NCBI GenBank assembly: GCA_958295605.1
Contig: OY282503.1
Location: 47,723,095 to 47,787,094 of the forward strand
DNA: 64,000 nt
Origin: Ajuga chamaepitys
Taxonomy: Eukaryota > Streptophyta > Magnoliopsida > Lamiales > Lamiaceae
Direction of reading: 5' to 3'
A program made the position numbers and the translations under genes. The notes below the pieces were generated by a model. That model was not told the DNA's origin and searched no databases. It saw nothing but the letters and a program-made list of their open reading frames with translations. This document shows positions 54,027 through 61,982 of this stretch, piece by piece. The first letter of the stretch is position 1; every line of letters begins with the position of its first letter.

Positions 54027-56064
54027 CTCTCGTTAAAAAGTCCGCAAGAACATTCTCATGAGACTTTATAATGACAACCTCATAATCGAAGTATTGACAA
54101 TCAGCTTGCCATCTAAGTAATCTAGCTTTCTCAGGTTTAGATTCAATATTTTTTGTTAAGAAAGCTTTAACACTCGTGTTATCAATTTTAAGAATGAATT
54201 TCTTAGGCAGTAGGAATAATGGCCATTTTCTGAAAGCCTTTCGCACTGCAAAGAATTCCTTCTCATTGATATGCCATCTTGCTGCTTCGTTTTCTCCAAA
54301 GAGACCGCTGCAGTATCGGCATGGCACTTCTCCATTTGGGGTAGCTTTGGTTAATACTGCTGCCCACCAATGATCACTGGCATCTGTATAGAGTACCAGT
54401 TCTTCATCATCGTTCGGTATTGCAAGCTTTGGAAGATCTTTACAAATCTCTTTAAGTTGTAATACTGATTCTTGGTGCTCTTTTTCCCATTTGAAATCTG
54501 CATCTTTCTTTAACAATGGGCTAAACACCTTCCTGTATTTTACCAAGTTTTTAATAAACATCCCGGCAAAATTGACAACTCCAAGAAAACTTTGAAGTTG
54601 CTTCTTGTCTTTGAGGTCCTCTGGAAATCCTTGCACCTTCTCCACTATATGTTTTTGAAGGATGATTCCAGACTCATCGATCTCGATCCCAAGGAACTCG
54701 ATCTGTCTAGTGGCGATTACTGCTTTCTTTTCTGATAGCACTAATCCTTCCTTATGACAAACTTCTGAAAAGATCTCCAGATGTTTGATGTGTTCCTTCA
54801 TATTCCTTGAAGCGATGAGTATATCATCGACATATACGAACATGAAATTAAAATAATCCTTGAACAGATTATCCATCTTCCTTTGATATATCTGGGGGGC
54901 ATTTGCTAATCCCATTGGCATCACGTTCCAGATATAATGTCCTTGTGGTGTGGAAAACGCCGTATACTTCTTGCTGGACCCCATCTTAATCTGATAGAAA
55001 CCAGATTTACAATCAAATTTAGAGAATACCTTGGCATTCTTGATGCAGTTTACCAAGTGCTCTCTACTCGGAATATAATATCCGTCGAATTCCAAGATAT
55101 TGTTGATCCCTTTGTAATTGATCACCAATCTTGGCTTTCCTCTCTTCATTTCTCCATGGTTTCTCACCAGAAATCCTGGGCTACTGTATGGAGAGATTCC
55201 GTCTGAAATCAACTTAAGGTCCAGATGTTCCTTAAGAATTTTCTTCATATCCTCACGATCTGCCTGATTCATAAGGATTGGTTTGTACCGAACAAACTCA
55301 TTTTCTTTTCCAGTTTTCACCTTCAAAGTTGCTTTGAGTTCATTCTTGTCCCACCATGCTAGAGGATCTTCATTGAAATTCCTCTTGATCCTTTTCTTGA
55401 CATCCTCCAAAGATATTTGTTCTTCAATGGTGATATCAAGTTGTGGACTTGTTTCCATAGACGCTTTGAGGAATTGGATTGTCTCTCTTGACATTCTCTC
55501 ATCCTTATCTCCGCCTAATGTTTCAGCTCGATATTGAAGGAGTGCATCTCCATATCTTCGCTGATCCTTCATCTTTGGATGACTTAGTTTTCCTTCATCA
55601 CCACGCTTGCTGCGAAAATTAATGGGCATCTTTCGATGAAATGCCTCCCTTAATCTCTGAACAATAATCTTATGATCACATAGGGTTGTGAAGATAAGTT
55701 TTCTTGTTTCATTCTCTTGTGTGAACCGCTTGAATGTCTGTAGGAAGTTGTTTCCTAACAGAATATCAGCTCTCGTATCATGGAAATAAATTGGTGGAGT
55801 CTTGACTTTGTACCATGGGGTATCTCCGGCTCCGCCAATCATTATTTCCGCTTGCTTAATTCCTCGTTTGAGGATAAGAACCCTCTTAGAGAAATCTCTT
55901 CCTGCAATAGCTGGTAGATCCTCTCCTACTCCTGTAGGAAAGATTTCTTGCTTTGCTGTGCATATTCCTGCGCCTGAGTCTATGTAGGCTGCGAAATATT
56001 CCGCTCGATATTCTTCATATAACATCCCTATAGAGATGTATATCGAGAATGGACTAGTTGCCAT
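54013..56064 (-). CDS. Pararetrovirus protease, reverse transcriptase and RNase H
   Basis: 683 residues from the first ATG at 56064; the open frame reaches back to 56097 with GTG only. The ATG lies 30 bases after the movement-protein stop. Domains: aspartic protease with AAYIDSGAGIC (Asp29) and ILLGNNFL (101-108); reverse transcriptase about 255-470 with KPRLVINYKGIN, FSKFDCKSGFYQIK (Asp351) and YVDD at 411-414; connection; RNase H about 555-680 with LYTDAS (Asp561), NEKEF, DNTS (Asp628) and VLADFLTRD. Both polymerase Asp residues and the RNase H acids are present. The protein copies pregenomic RNA into DNA in the cytoplasm. The frame is fully open, unusual for an integrated copy. Confidence 0.95.
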   Translation of the reverse strand: MATSPFSIYISIGMLYEEYRAEYFAAYIDSGAGICTAKQEIFPTGVGEDLPAIAGRDFSKRVLILKRGIKQAEIMIGGAGDTPWYKVKTPPIYFHDTRADILLGNNFLQTFKRFTQENETRKLIFTTLCDHKIIVQRLREAFHRKMPINFRSKRGDEGKLSHPKMKDQRRYGDALLQYRAETLGGDKDERMSRETIQFLKASMETSPQLDITIEEQISLEDVKKRIKRNFNEDPLAWWDKNELKATLKVKTGKENEFVRYKPILMNQADREDMKKILKEHLDLKLISDGISPYSSPGFLVRNHGEMKRGKPRLVINYKGINNILEFDGYYIPSREHLVNCIKNAKVFSKFDCKSGFYQIKMGSSKKYTAFSTPQGHYIWNVMPMGLANAPQIYQRKMDNLFKDYFNFMFVYVDDILIASRNMKEHIKHLEIFSEVCHKEGLVLSEKKAVIATRQIEFLGIEIDESGIILQKHIVEKVQGFPEDLKDKKQLQSFLGVVNFAGMFIKNLVKYRKVFSPLLKKDADFKWEKEHQESVLQLKEICKDLPKLAIPNDDEELVLYTDASDHWWAAVLTKATPNGEVPCRYCSGLFGENEAARWHINEKEFFAVRKAFRKWPLFLLPKKFILKIDNTSVKAFLTKNIESKPEKARLLRWQADCQYFDYEVVIIKSHENVLADFLTRDGVQ

Positions 56065-56093
56065 TAATAGCGTGCTGCTTTCTTCACAGAACG

Positions 56094-57332
56094 TCACAGA
56101 ACCTGATATTTTCTATGAGCTACTGTAAAGACCACCCTATCTGGCTGTCTTTCCCAAGGTTTGTGCCCCTCGAGAAATTCCAATCCAAGAATAAGACGCC
56201 CACTTTCTCGTCCTGCTATTCCTTGGATTATCAACTCGTTTTCTCCTAATTGGAGAAGCCCTTCAAATCTTCCCAATGAAGGTTGTTGTAGATAATATAG
56301 GACATCACAAGGAAATATGTTATCCTTCTGGGTGATATCAAATACTATCTCCACTTCTCGCCATCCTTCTGGGCATTTTAATTCACCTTTCGTTGCGAAT
56401 TTTTCTGGCTCCAGATTCTCTTGTGAGATAGGTCTCTTTTCCCATCTCCGACTCATGATTCTGCTATCATGAAACGAAACCCTTCTTGGTTCAAACCTTT
56501 GACTTGTTGCTCTAGTCATAATAGGTTGATCCTCGATCCGCATATCCATTTCATGGATAGGTGGTAACTCCATAATCTCCGGACGGACTGCATGTGCCAC
56601 CTGCTCGAAGATATCCGGTATTTCGATGAACTCCTTTCCCACAAACAATTCTGAATGGTGGGTATTGGACAGTGCATACGAAATACTGTAGGTAATAGAG
56701 TATGGTCTATTCCCTTCTTTCATCAACTCCTTGTTTTTGAAATCTTGATGAAGGGTTAGAACTCTATTAAAATCGCGATCTGCCAAGTTATAGGCAATCC
56801 TTGGATAGATGTAGGATACCAATTTCCCGGCATATAGATTTCCTGAGATTCCTCCCAGGCTTGCATCTCTCAAGTTCTTGATTCTCTTGTCGAAGATAGC
56901 AATATCAATCGGAGAATCAATTCCTTCCTTGAATGTTGATTTGATCAGAATTCTTATGGCTCCGATATGGATCCATTGCATCTTCTGAGCAATCTCTCTA
57001 TTCATCCTGCTTAGTTCCTCTCTGACTTCTCTCATCGGAACTAGCTGCATCTCCATCACATTATTTGTCAATTCCATGGGGATGGCAATTTCCCCTGCCG
57101 TGACCTTGTAAATGATATGATGCTTTCTTTTCTTTAGGAAATGTCCCAAAGTCTTGTCCAATCTCCCAACCGCAAATCCATCATAGATTTGGAGTTTTGG
57201 ATCTTCTCTCTTAATCTTCATAAGCGTCTTATGAGAGATTGACATTTGTGAGAAGAACCCGGAGAGATCTTCTCGCGTCTCCTGTCGGAAGACGTCCTCT
57301 TCTTCAGTCTGATTCTGATTCTGAAGACTCAT
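56094..57332 (-). CDS. Pararetrovirus movement protein (30K superfamily)
   Basis: 412 residues from ATG at 57332, overlapping the capsid ORF by 29 bases. The 30K-type core spans about residues 70-260: IIYKVTAGEIAIPMEL, IHIGAIRILIKSTF, the conserved Asp region SPIDIAIFDKRI (about 140-151), GNLYAGKLVSYIYPRIAYNL and YSITYSISYALSNTHHSELF. These proteins line plasmodesmata and carry virus from cell to cell. After the core come about 150 more residues with an Arg-rich linker and a beta-rich end (EIVFDITQKDNIFPCDVLYY); I do not recognise this extension. In known genera the movement gene usually precedes the capsid or is fused to it; here it is separate and downstream. Confidence 0.88.
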   Translation of the reverse strand: MSLQNQNQTEEEDVFRQETREDLSGFFSQMSISHKTLMKIKREDPKLQIYDGFAVGRLDKTLGHFLKKRKHHIIYKVTAGEIAIPMELTNNVMEMQLVPMREVREELSRMNREIAQKMQWIHIGAIRILIKSTFKEGIDSPIDIAIFDKRIKNLRDASLGGISGNLYAGKLVSYIYPRIAYNLADRDFNRVLTLHQDFKNKELMKEGNRPYSITYSISYALSNTHHSELFVGKEFIEIPDIFEQVAHAVRPEIMELPPIHEMDMRIEDQPIMTRATSQRFEPRRVSFHDSRIMSRRWEKRPISQENLEPEKFATKGELKCPEGWREVEIVFDITQKDNIFPCDVLYYLQQPSLGRFEGLLQLGENELIIQGIAGRESGRLILGLEFLEGHKPWERQPDRVVFTVAHRKYQVL

Positions 57333-58770
57333 CCTCGCTATAATCTTCTTCTTCGTATATGCTTTCGTCTGAAGGGATTCCTTCAAACTGATATACTTGA
57401 ATCAGATCCTGAAAGTATACAGCCTCTTCCATTTCTGGAGTTGCTTCAAACTTTCTGATTCCTCGTCTTTGATTGTCTGGACAATCTGTTGAGATGTGGC
57501 CTTTTGCACCACATGTCCAGCAATTGCAATCTTTGAAACTTTCATTAGCTCTTGTATGAGCCCTTCTGAAAGTTTTCCTGGTTGAAGATGATCTTCCCAC
57601 GCTCATTTGATTTGAGCCTGAAGAGGAACTTCTACTCCTGCTTGGTCCTGACCTCTGTCCCGTTTTGTAACTACGGGCCTTCTGTTTGGACCAAAACTTT
57701 CTAGGTCTCCATGGAGTCCTAGACTTCTGGTTACCATCTCCTCTGGCATATGGATGATTTCTCTTCTTCATCTTCTTTTTCCTGAATGGTTGACCTCCTA
57801 CAATAGTAGGGATATCATTTTCAACACAGCATAGAGGAACACTTTTATTTATTCCTCTTAGCCTCTTGTAATTCTTGTGGAGCGCCGCTTGATAGCACCA
57901 CTCAGCAAGCTTGATCTTGAGGAACGACATCCTTCTTGCCACTGTATCCAAGTTGTTCTCTAGAGGTGGCTGATATTCTTTGATCAACATTTCTCTCCAG
58001 GGACTGGGAATCTTGGCAAAGAATAAGGGAATGACGTCTCTTTCCTCAATCTTCGATTTCCATCTATACTCTGTAAAGAGTTTGATGAACTCATCTACGT
58101 GACAAATATTACGTAACTCCAGGCTATGCAGTGCTTGCCTGTAGCGTCTGGCTTTATCATCTTCGGCTCCTTCAAAGTAGCCTACTCCAACGAATCCTAC
58201 TTTAAGCACCTGAGCCATCTTGTCGACGATCTCTGGTAAGACTTCGCAAGCCCAGACATTTGCTACTATCTCAAGGTTAGTAGCTTCCCAAGCAATTCTC
58301 GCAGATCCTTCTAAACTTATCTTTAGAAGTGAGATAAAATTTTCTTTATCCAGCTCTAGTGTGCCAGCTGCAATCTTCATTGCTCCTGCCCACTCGTCTA
58401 TGAGTAATTCTCGGTTCTTGAAATCTAATGTATCCAAGTTGAGAACTACGCCGTATGGATGTATCGGCTCCAACTGGGATCTCCCATAAGGCGATTGCAT
58501 TATGTTTGGTCTTGGAGATCTCCTTTTTATGTCTGCTCCTGGAAAGGAATAAGCACCAGCAGAGAAATTTCCCGTTGGTGGTATATTTCCGCCTGTTGGA
58601 GGGTCATGGGATCCCTCGCTTTCCGCCACATTCGTCGGATTCTGTGGTGTATTTCGGGGAACCTGTTGATTTCCCGTAGATACATTCTCCTGCATCTTTA
58701 GATCCACAAGACCCAATCCTGCAAAGGACTGTGCAAGGTCGTGTAAATCCTCTAGATTTATTCTATCCAT
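57304..58770 (-). CDS. Pararetrovirus capsid protein with CCHC zinc knuckle
   Basis: 488 residues, ATG at 58770 sharing one base with the ORF2 stop (TAATG). A central capsid core lies at about 110-300. It is followed by a strongly basic region with Lys/Arg and Ser/Arg runs (about 325-410), the zinc knuckle C-x2-C-x4-H-x4-C at 417-430, and a very acidic Glu/Ser/Asp tail (about 473-488). This is the caulimovirus-type layout, where knuckle and basic region select pregenomic RNA and the acidic end controls assembly. No lesions. Confidence 0.92.
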   Translation of the reverse strand: MDRINLEDLHDLAQSFAGLGLVDLKMQENVSTGNQQVPRNTPQNPTNVAESEGSHDPPTGGNIPPTGNFSAGAYSFPGADIKRRSPRPNIMQSPYGRSQLEPIHPYGVVLNLDTLDFKNRELLIDEWAGAMKIAAGTLELDKENFISLLKISLEGSARIAWEATNLEIVANVWACEVLPEIVDKMAQVLKVGFVGVGYFEGAEDDKARRYRQALHSLELRNICHVDEFIKLFTEYRWKSKIEERDVIPLFFAKIPSPWREMLIKEYQPPLENNLDTVARRMSFLKIKLAEWCYQAALHKNYKRLRGINKSVPLCCVENDIPTIVGGQPFRKKKMKKRNHPYARGDGNQKSRTPWRPRKFWSKQKARSYKTGQRSGPSRSRSSSSGSNQMSVGRSSSTRKTFRRAHTRANESFKDCNCWTCGAKGHISTDCPDNQRRGIRKFEATPEMEEAVYFQDLIQVYQFEGIPSDESIYEEEDYSEDESSESESD

Positions 58771-59087
58771 TAGGATAGACTCTTCCGGTTTAGAAAAGCA
58801 ATCATCTTTTCTGCATCCGTCAGTTCTCTCTTTACTTCGGTAGTTTTCCCTTTTTGATGTAATAGGGGTTCTGTGCCGAAGGATGGGGAACCTTCTCTTC
58901 TCCTGGCCATACTTGGTTTTGTTTCCAAGATGGTCAGTCTCCTTTGAACCTCCTTGAGTGTATCAAGGATCTCTTTCTGTTGGTCGAGGATGGTCTCTCC
59001 ATAGCTTTGGACCGTCCTCTGGATTTCTCTAAGATCTGTAATCTTAGATTTTTCTCCGCTCACTTCTTCCCAATTCGGTCCCTTCAT
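58770..59087 (-). CDS. Pararetrovirus ORF2, virion-associated-protein-like
   Basis: 105 residues; its ATG overlaps the ORF1 stop (ATGA). The N-terminal half has a heptad pattern (ILDQQKEILDTLKEVQRRLT, about 32-52) predicting a parallel coiled coil, and the C-terminal half is basic. Size, coiled coil, basic tail and place before the capsid match the virion-associated proteins of caulimoviruses (ORF III product) and ORF2 of badnaviruses, which bridge virion and movement or vector factors. Sequence identity to either was not tested. Confidence 0.7.
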   Translation of the reverse strand: MKGPNWEEVSGEKSKITDLREIQRTVQSYGETILDQQKEILDTLKEVQRRLTILETKPSMARRREGSPSFGTEPLLHQKGKTTEVKRELTDAEKMIAFLNRKSLS

Positions 59088-59476
59088 GATTTCTTCCAGA
59101 AATGTAGGTGAGGTTTCTGGATATCTGCTGGGGACTGATTTGGCCTCCTTCTCCAGATTTCCTTGGTAGGAAATCGTCCATGGGTGCTGGTGAAATGGAT
59201 GAGCTCAGCTACATTCCCTTCAACAGGAATTTCCTGGTTAAGGGTCTTTCGTCTGATCTCTTCTCTCGATTCATCAGCGCTTGGCGTCTTGAAAGGCTGT
59301 CGAAACTCGTGGTTGAGTTTCTTAATTCTTTCAATCCTCTGATCAATTCTTCGGAGAAATTCTCCAATGAATTCCTGTTTCTGTCTTTCCAAATTCTGGA
59401 AATATTCTTGATTACTTGAGTCCTCACTCAAGTATCCCTGTGGAGTATTTTCTCTCGAACTTTCGTTCGGATTCAT
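59084..59476 (-). CDS. Pararetrovirus ORF1, small protein
   Basis: 130 residues from ATG at 59476 (the open frame extends two codons upstream to a GTG). The first ATG lies 80 bases after the primer site. Helical and charged (YFQNLERQKQEFIGEFLRRI), then a basic/aromatic tail. Position and size recall badnavirus ORF1 or the aphid-factor slot of caulimoviruses; function unknown. The stop TGA overlaps the ORF2 start, which suggests termination-reinitiation. Confidence 0.65.
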   Translation of the reverse strand: MNPNESSRENTPQGYLSEDSSNQEYFQNLERQKQEFIGEFLRRIDQRIERIKKLNHEFRQPFKTPSADESREEIRRKTLNQEIPVEGNVAELIHFTSTHGRFPTKEIWRRRPNQSPADIQKPHLHFWKKS

Positions 59477-59555
59477 ATTCACTCGTATGTCTCCTCCGTT
59501 AGGATAGTGCGTAACATAATAAATAAATTCATGACTTTCTTTAAATAAACCTAGG

Positions 59556-59567
59556 GCTCTGATACCA
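59556..59567 (-). promoter_or_regulatory. tRNA-iMet primer-binding site of the pararetrovirus
   Basis: TGGTATCAGAGC on the minus strand, an exact match to the plant retroelement tRNA-iMet primer site. There is no LTR beside it and the ORFs begin 80 bases downstream, as in caulimovirid genomes, where it marks the start of minus-strand DNA and base 1 of the map. Confidence 0.92.
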
Positions 59568-60135
59568 TTTTTACGTTCGGATCGGATCTTGCATGATTGT
59601 TTGATTTATAGGGTCAATTTATTAAATTGTGATAATTAATTAGGACTTAAAATTTGATTTCAAAATTTTGTTTGGACTTCACCAAAATTCAAATTATAAA
59701 ATCTGAATTGAAATGAATTTTTCTATATTTTTTTTTTTTTTATACTCAAGGGCAAAATGGGTAGTTTGCTTCATAAAAGGGTATTTTGTCAAGTATAAAG
59801 TGAAATAAGTAAAATAGGGGTATTTTGTTATGACATGGGTACTAAGACCCATTTCCTCTAATTACAATATAGCAAAAAATGTACTTAGCAACAATTAACA
59901 TTGCAGGCTATAGGGGCAACATCAACTATCAACTCCAGATGCATTTCTTTTCTAATCAAAGGAACCTCAAAGACATTAATTAAATCAACAGTAAAAGTTT
60001 TACAAGCATCAACTACTTTGATCAGAGACTTGGTGAACCATCAAAGAGAGTTGAGCTTCTTGCTATGAGAAGTGGTTCAAAGTATTGATGGCAGCTCGAT
60101 GGTCGATAGAATACTGATAACTGTAAAGCATAAAA
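59568..60135. other. Junction between pararetrovirus and F-box copy 2
   Basis: AT-rich host DNA with a T-run near 59729. From about 59960 it resembles the region downstream of F-box copy 1 (GTTGAGCTTCTTGCTATGAG versus CTTCCTGCTATGAG), so it contains the gene's 3' UTR. No other gene. Confidence 0.5.
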
Positions 60136-61266
60136 TCAGAAGGTGCTTACATCCTCCCTTCTGAAACTCTTGAGTGAAAGAAAGCTTGGTGTGTGTACGA
60201 TGCAGTCTATAAAAGTATGCGGATCAAACATATCAATTTTCTGAAAAGCTGAATCCTTCTTCGAGTAATAAAATAGGGATATGTCATCGCATTGCCATGC
60301 TATCAAGATGTCGCCATCTTTTAAAACGTTGATACGGAAAGGAAGCCCAGAAAACTCAGCAGCGAAAGCAGCTTTGCTGATGACAAACTCCTTCCTCCAG
60401 GAACTCTCAACTCCATACTCCTTCATCAACCATACGACCATTTCATCTGTAGATGTATTATCGCATATGCATAGACAATCTCCCAGAGCAAACACATTTA
60501 CCATATATCTTTCTTGATTCGGAATAGTGGGAGTAGAAAAGATGCTAAAAATTTCTGTTTCAACGTCAAAGCAAGAAACCCATGGGGTTTCATTTACGTC
60601 AAACACCAACCAGTGAAGATTTCCATTTAAAAACGCCCCAGAGATATCACCACCATACATGAGAGGAGCACCAGGTGCTACTCTTCTCCATGATCTCGTT
60701 CCAAGAGTATATACATGACAATCGAATTTAATAGGCCATTCACGAAAACCTATATAATCCTGGCAAATCCTAACCACTTTCAGTTGGCCAGTAACTTTAC
60801 TCATACCAAAGCCATAAGTGACTTCCTGAGAGTAAGAGGCTGCAAACTCTTGAGGGCAATAAAGAGTAATAAAGTCACGAGTGATTGGATTGAACACGTA
60901 AAGTCCATCTGGGTCGATGAACTTATCACACAAGAAAAGCAATCCATTAGTTGAACCATGTATCCATCCGTGATATCGGAAATTGAACTCGGTCAATGGG
61001 TTGTTCTGGAAAAGCTCTAGGTGTTGATGATTCAATGTATCTACAATTTCATAAATTCTGTAGACATTTGACCGATTCTCTTCATGACAGATAGCCAATA
61101 CCGGGACTGACCTGGAAAGATGACATTTGACAAACTCAGGAGCCTCGATTAAACGGAGCCATGACTTGCAAACACACTTGCAACTTATAATGGTTCGGAT
61201 GGGGAGTCCTATGAGGATATTGATAATGATTTCTGAGGGTAGATTTGCAAACAACTCCTGGCTCAT
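60136..61266 (-). CDS. F-box protein with F-box-associated domain, copy 2
   Basis: 376 residues, ATG at 61266 (MSQELFANLPSE). The F-box is at about residues 5-50 (NLPSEIIINILIGLPIRTII...VCKSW), the SKP1-binding module of SCF ubiquitin ligases. The F-box-associated domain spans about 95-330 (GWIHGSTNGLLFLC, LYVFNPITRDFITL, VYTLGTRSWRRV, NGNLHWLVFD), presumed to bind an unknown target. The frame is uninterrupted. It matches the gene at 26088-27278 over the whole length, roughly three residues in four by eye, with small indels and a shorter N-terminus. Both end in REDVS[ST]F. Same strand and same 5'-UTR intron layout. Confidence 0.93.
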   Translation of the reverse strand: MSQELFANLPSEIIINILIGLPIRTIISCKCVCKSWLRLIEAPEFVKCHLSRSVPVLAICHEENRSNVYRIYEIVDTLNHQHLELFQNNPLTEFNFRYHGWIHGSTNGLLFLCDKFIDPDGLYVFNPITRDFITLYCPQEFAASYSQEVTYGFGMSKVTGQLKVVRICQDYIGFREWPIKFDCHVYTLGTRSWRRVAPGAPLMYGGDISGAFLNGNLHWLVFDVNETPWVSCFDVETEIFSIFSTPTIPNQERYMVNVFALGDCLCICDNTSTDEMVVWLMKEYGVESSWRKEFVISKAAFAAEFSGLPFRINVLKDGDILIAWQCDDISLFYYSKKDSAFQKIDMFDPHTFIDCIVHTPSFLSLKSFRREDVSTF

Positions 61267-61322
61267 GATAATGGGTTTACTGCAAATTTGTCTCAGTTTT
61301 CATCATTCATTACCTGTCTGAT

Positions 61323-61563
61323 CTAAGGACAAACATAGCCAGATTAGACAAATTGAAACTTAAATTTGATGTTTCAATGGAATTCAACTTCATTTTCTCT
61401 AGAATCAATTCAATTAAACCCTAGTTAACTAATATTGGGGAAAAAATTAGAAATGTGCGACAATTAATCCCATCTTCACTTCTAAAAATTAAAAGAAGCA
61501 TAAAATAACAATCAAGAGCAAGAACAAATCGAAGCTAATTTTACCTAGCAGAAGCTTTCATAC
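61323..61563 (-). other. Predicted 5'-UTR intron of F-box copy 2
   Basis: Donor CACTAG|GTATGAA and acceptor TCCTTAG|ATCAGACAG, 241 bp. The acceptor side matches copy 1; the donor side has diverged. Confidence 0.5.
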
Positions 61564-61882
61564 CTAGTGGTGGTGGTGGGTGCCTGCTGTCTGTGTGGGA
61601 AGTGAGAAATTGAAATTGAAAGACAAGAGGATTAAAGGCCGAAAGGTATGGGCTCACTCGGGGAAGCCCGATACTTTCCAAGCCCACTTGCATCTCTTAA
61701 TAAATGTTATCCACCTTAAACCATCCGCACTTATGTAGCCGTGACCGTCCGCGGTTCCAATAGGCAGCTGCCACGAGGCCTCCTTTTAAGAATCTGAAAC
61801 TAATTAAAAAAGGGAAAAAATGCTTTTATCAATAATAAATGTAAAAGACGTTCCCACCTCCAAAATAAAGAAGAATTTAGTC
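61564..61882. promoter_or_regulatory. Shared intergenic promoter region, F-box copy 2 and a rightward gene
   Basis: About 320 bp between the presumed first UTR exon of the F-box gene (minus) and a coding-like exon (plus). It carries two TGGGCT site II motifs (ATGGGCTCACT near 61650, AAGCCCACT near 61680), as in copy 1. A divergent promoter is inferred from spacing only. Confidence 0.4.
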
Positions 61883-61982
61883 ATGACTTGTTCCATCTCT
61901 CCACCGCCAAAACAGTCGAGTACAGCTTGCCGCCCTCACCGTCCTCTCCTTAGACAAAATTCTTCGGCCCGCGACACCAAAG
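61883..61982 (+). CDS. Candidate first coding exon, transit-peptide-like
   Basis: ATG at 61883, 33 codons and one base, ending at the consensus donor AAAG|GTAAATAA. The peptide is rich in Ser, Thr, Arg and Pro with almost no acidic residues (MTCSISPPPKQSSTACRPHR), the composition of a plastid or mitochondrial targeting peptide. The exon is GC-rich against AT-rich surroundings. No second exon could be placed in the following 2 kb, so the gene would have a long first intron or be truncated. Confidence 0.4.

Larger units (their letters stand above)
52200..59567 (-). mobile_element. Endogenous pararetrovirus, one genome unit, six intact ORFs
   Basis: Caulimoviridae-type DNA read on the minus strand: primer site, ORF1, ORF2, capsid, movement protein, protease-RT-RNase H, ORF6, then promoter with TATA box and polyadenylation signal. 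The length is about 7.4 kb, in the family's range. No internal stop or frameshift is seen in any of the six frames. The right border coincides with the primer site, the natural discontinuity of these genomes, so the copy appears opened there. There is no integrase, as expected; such copies arise by illegitimate recombination. The left border (52200) is approximate. Confidence 0.88.
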
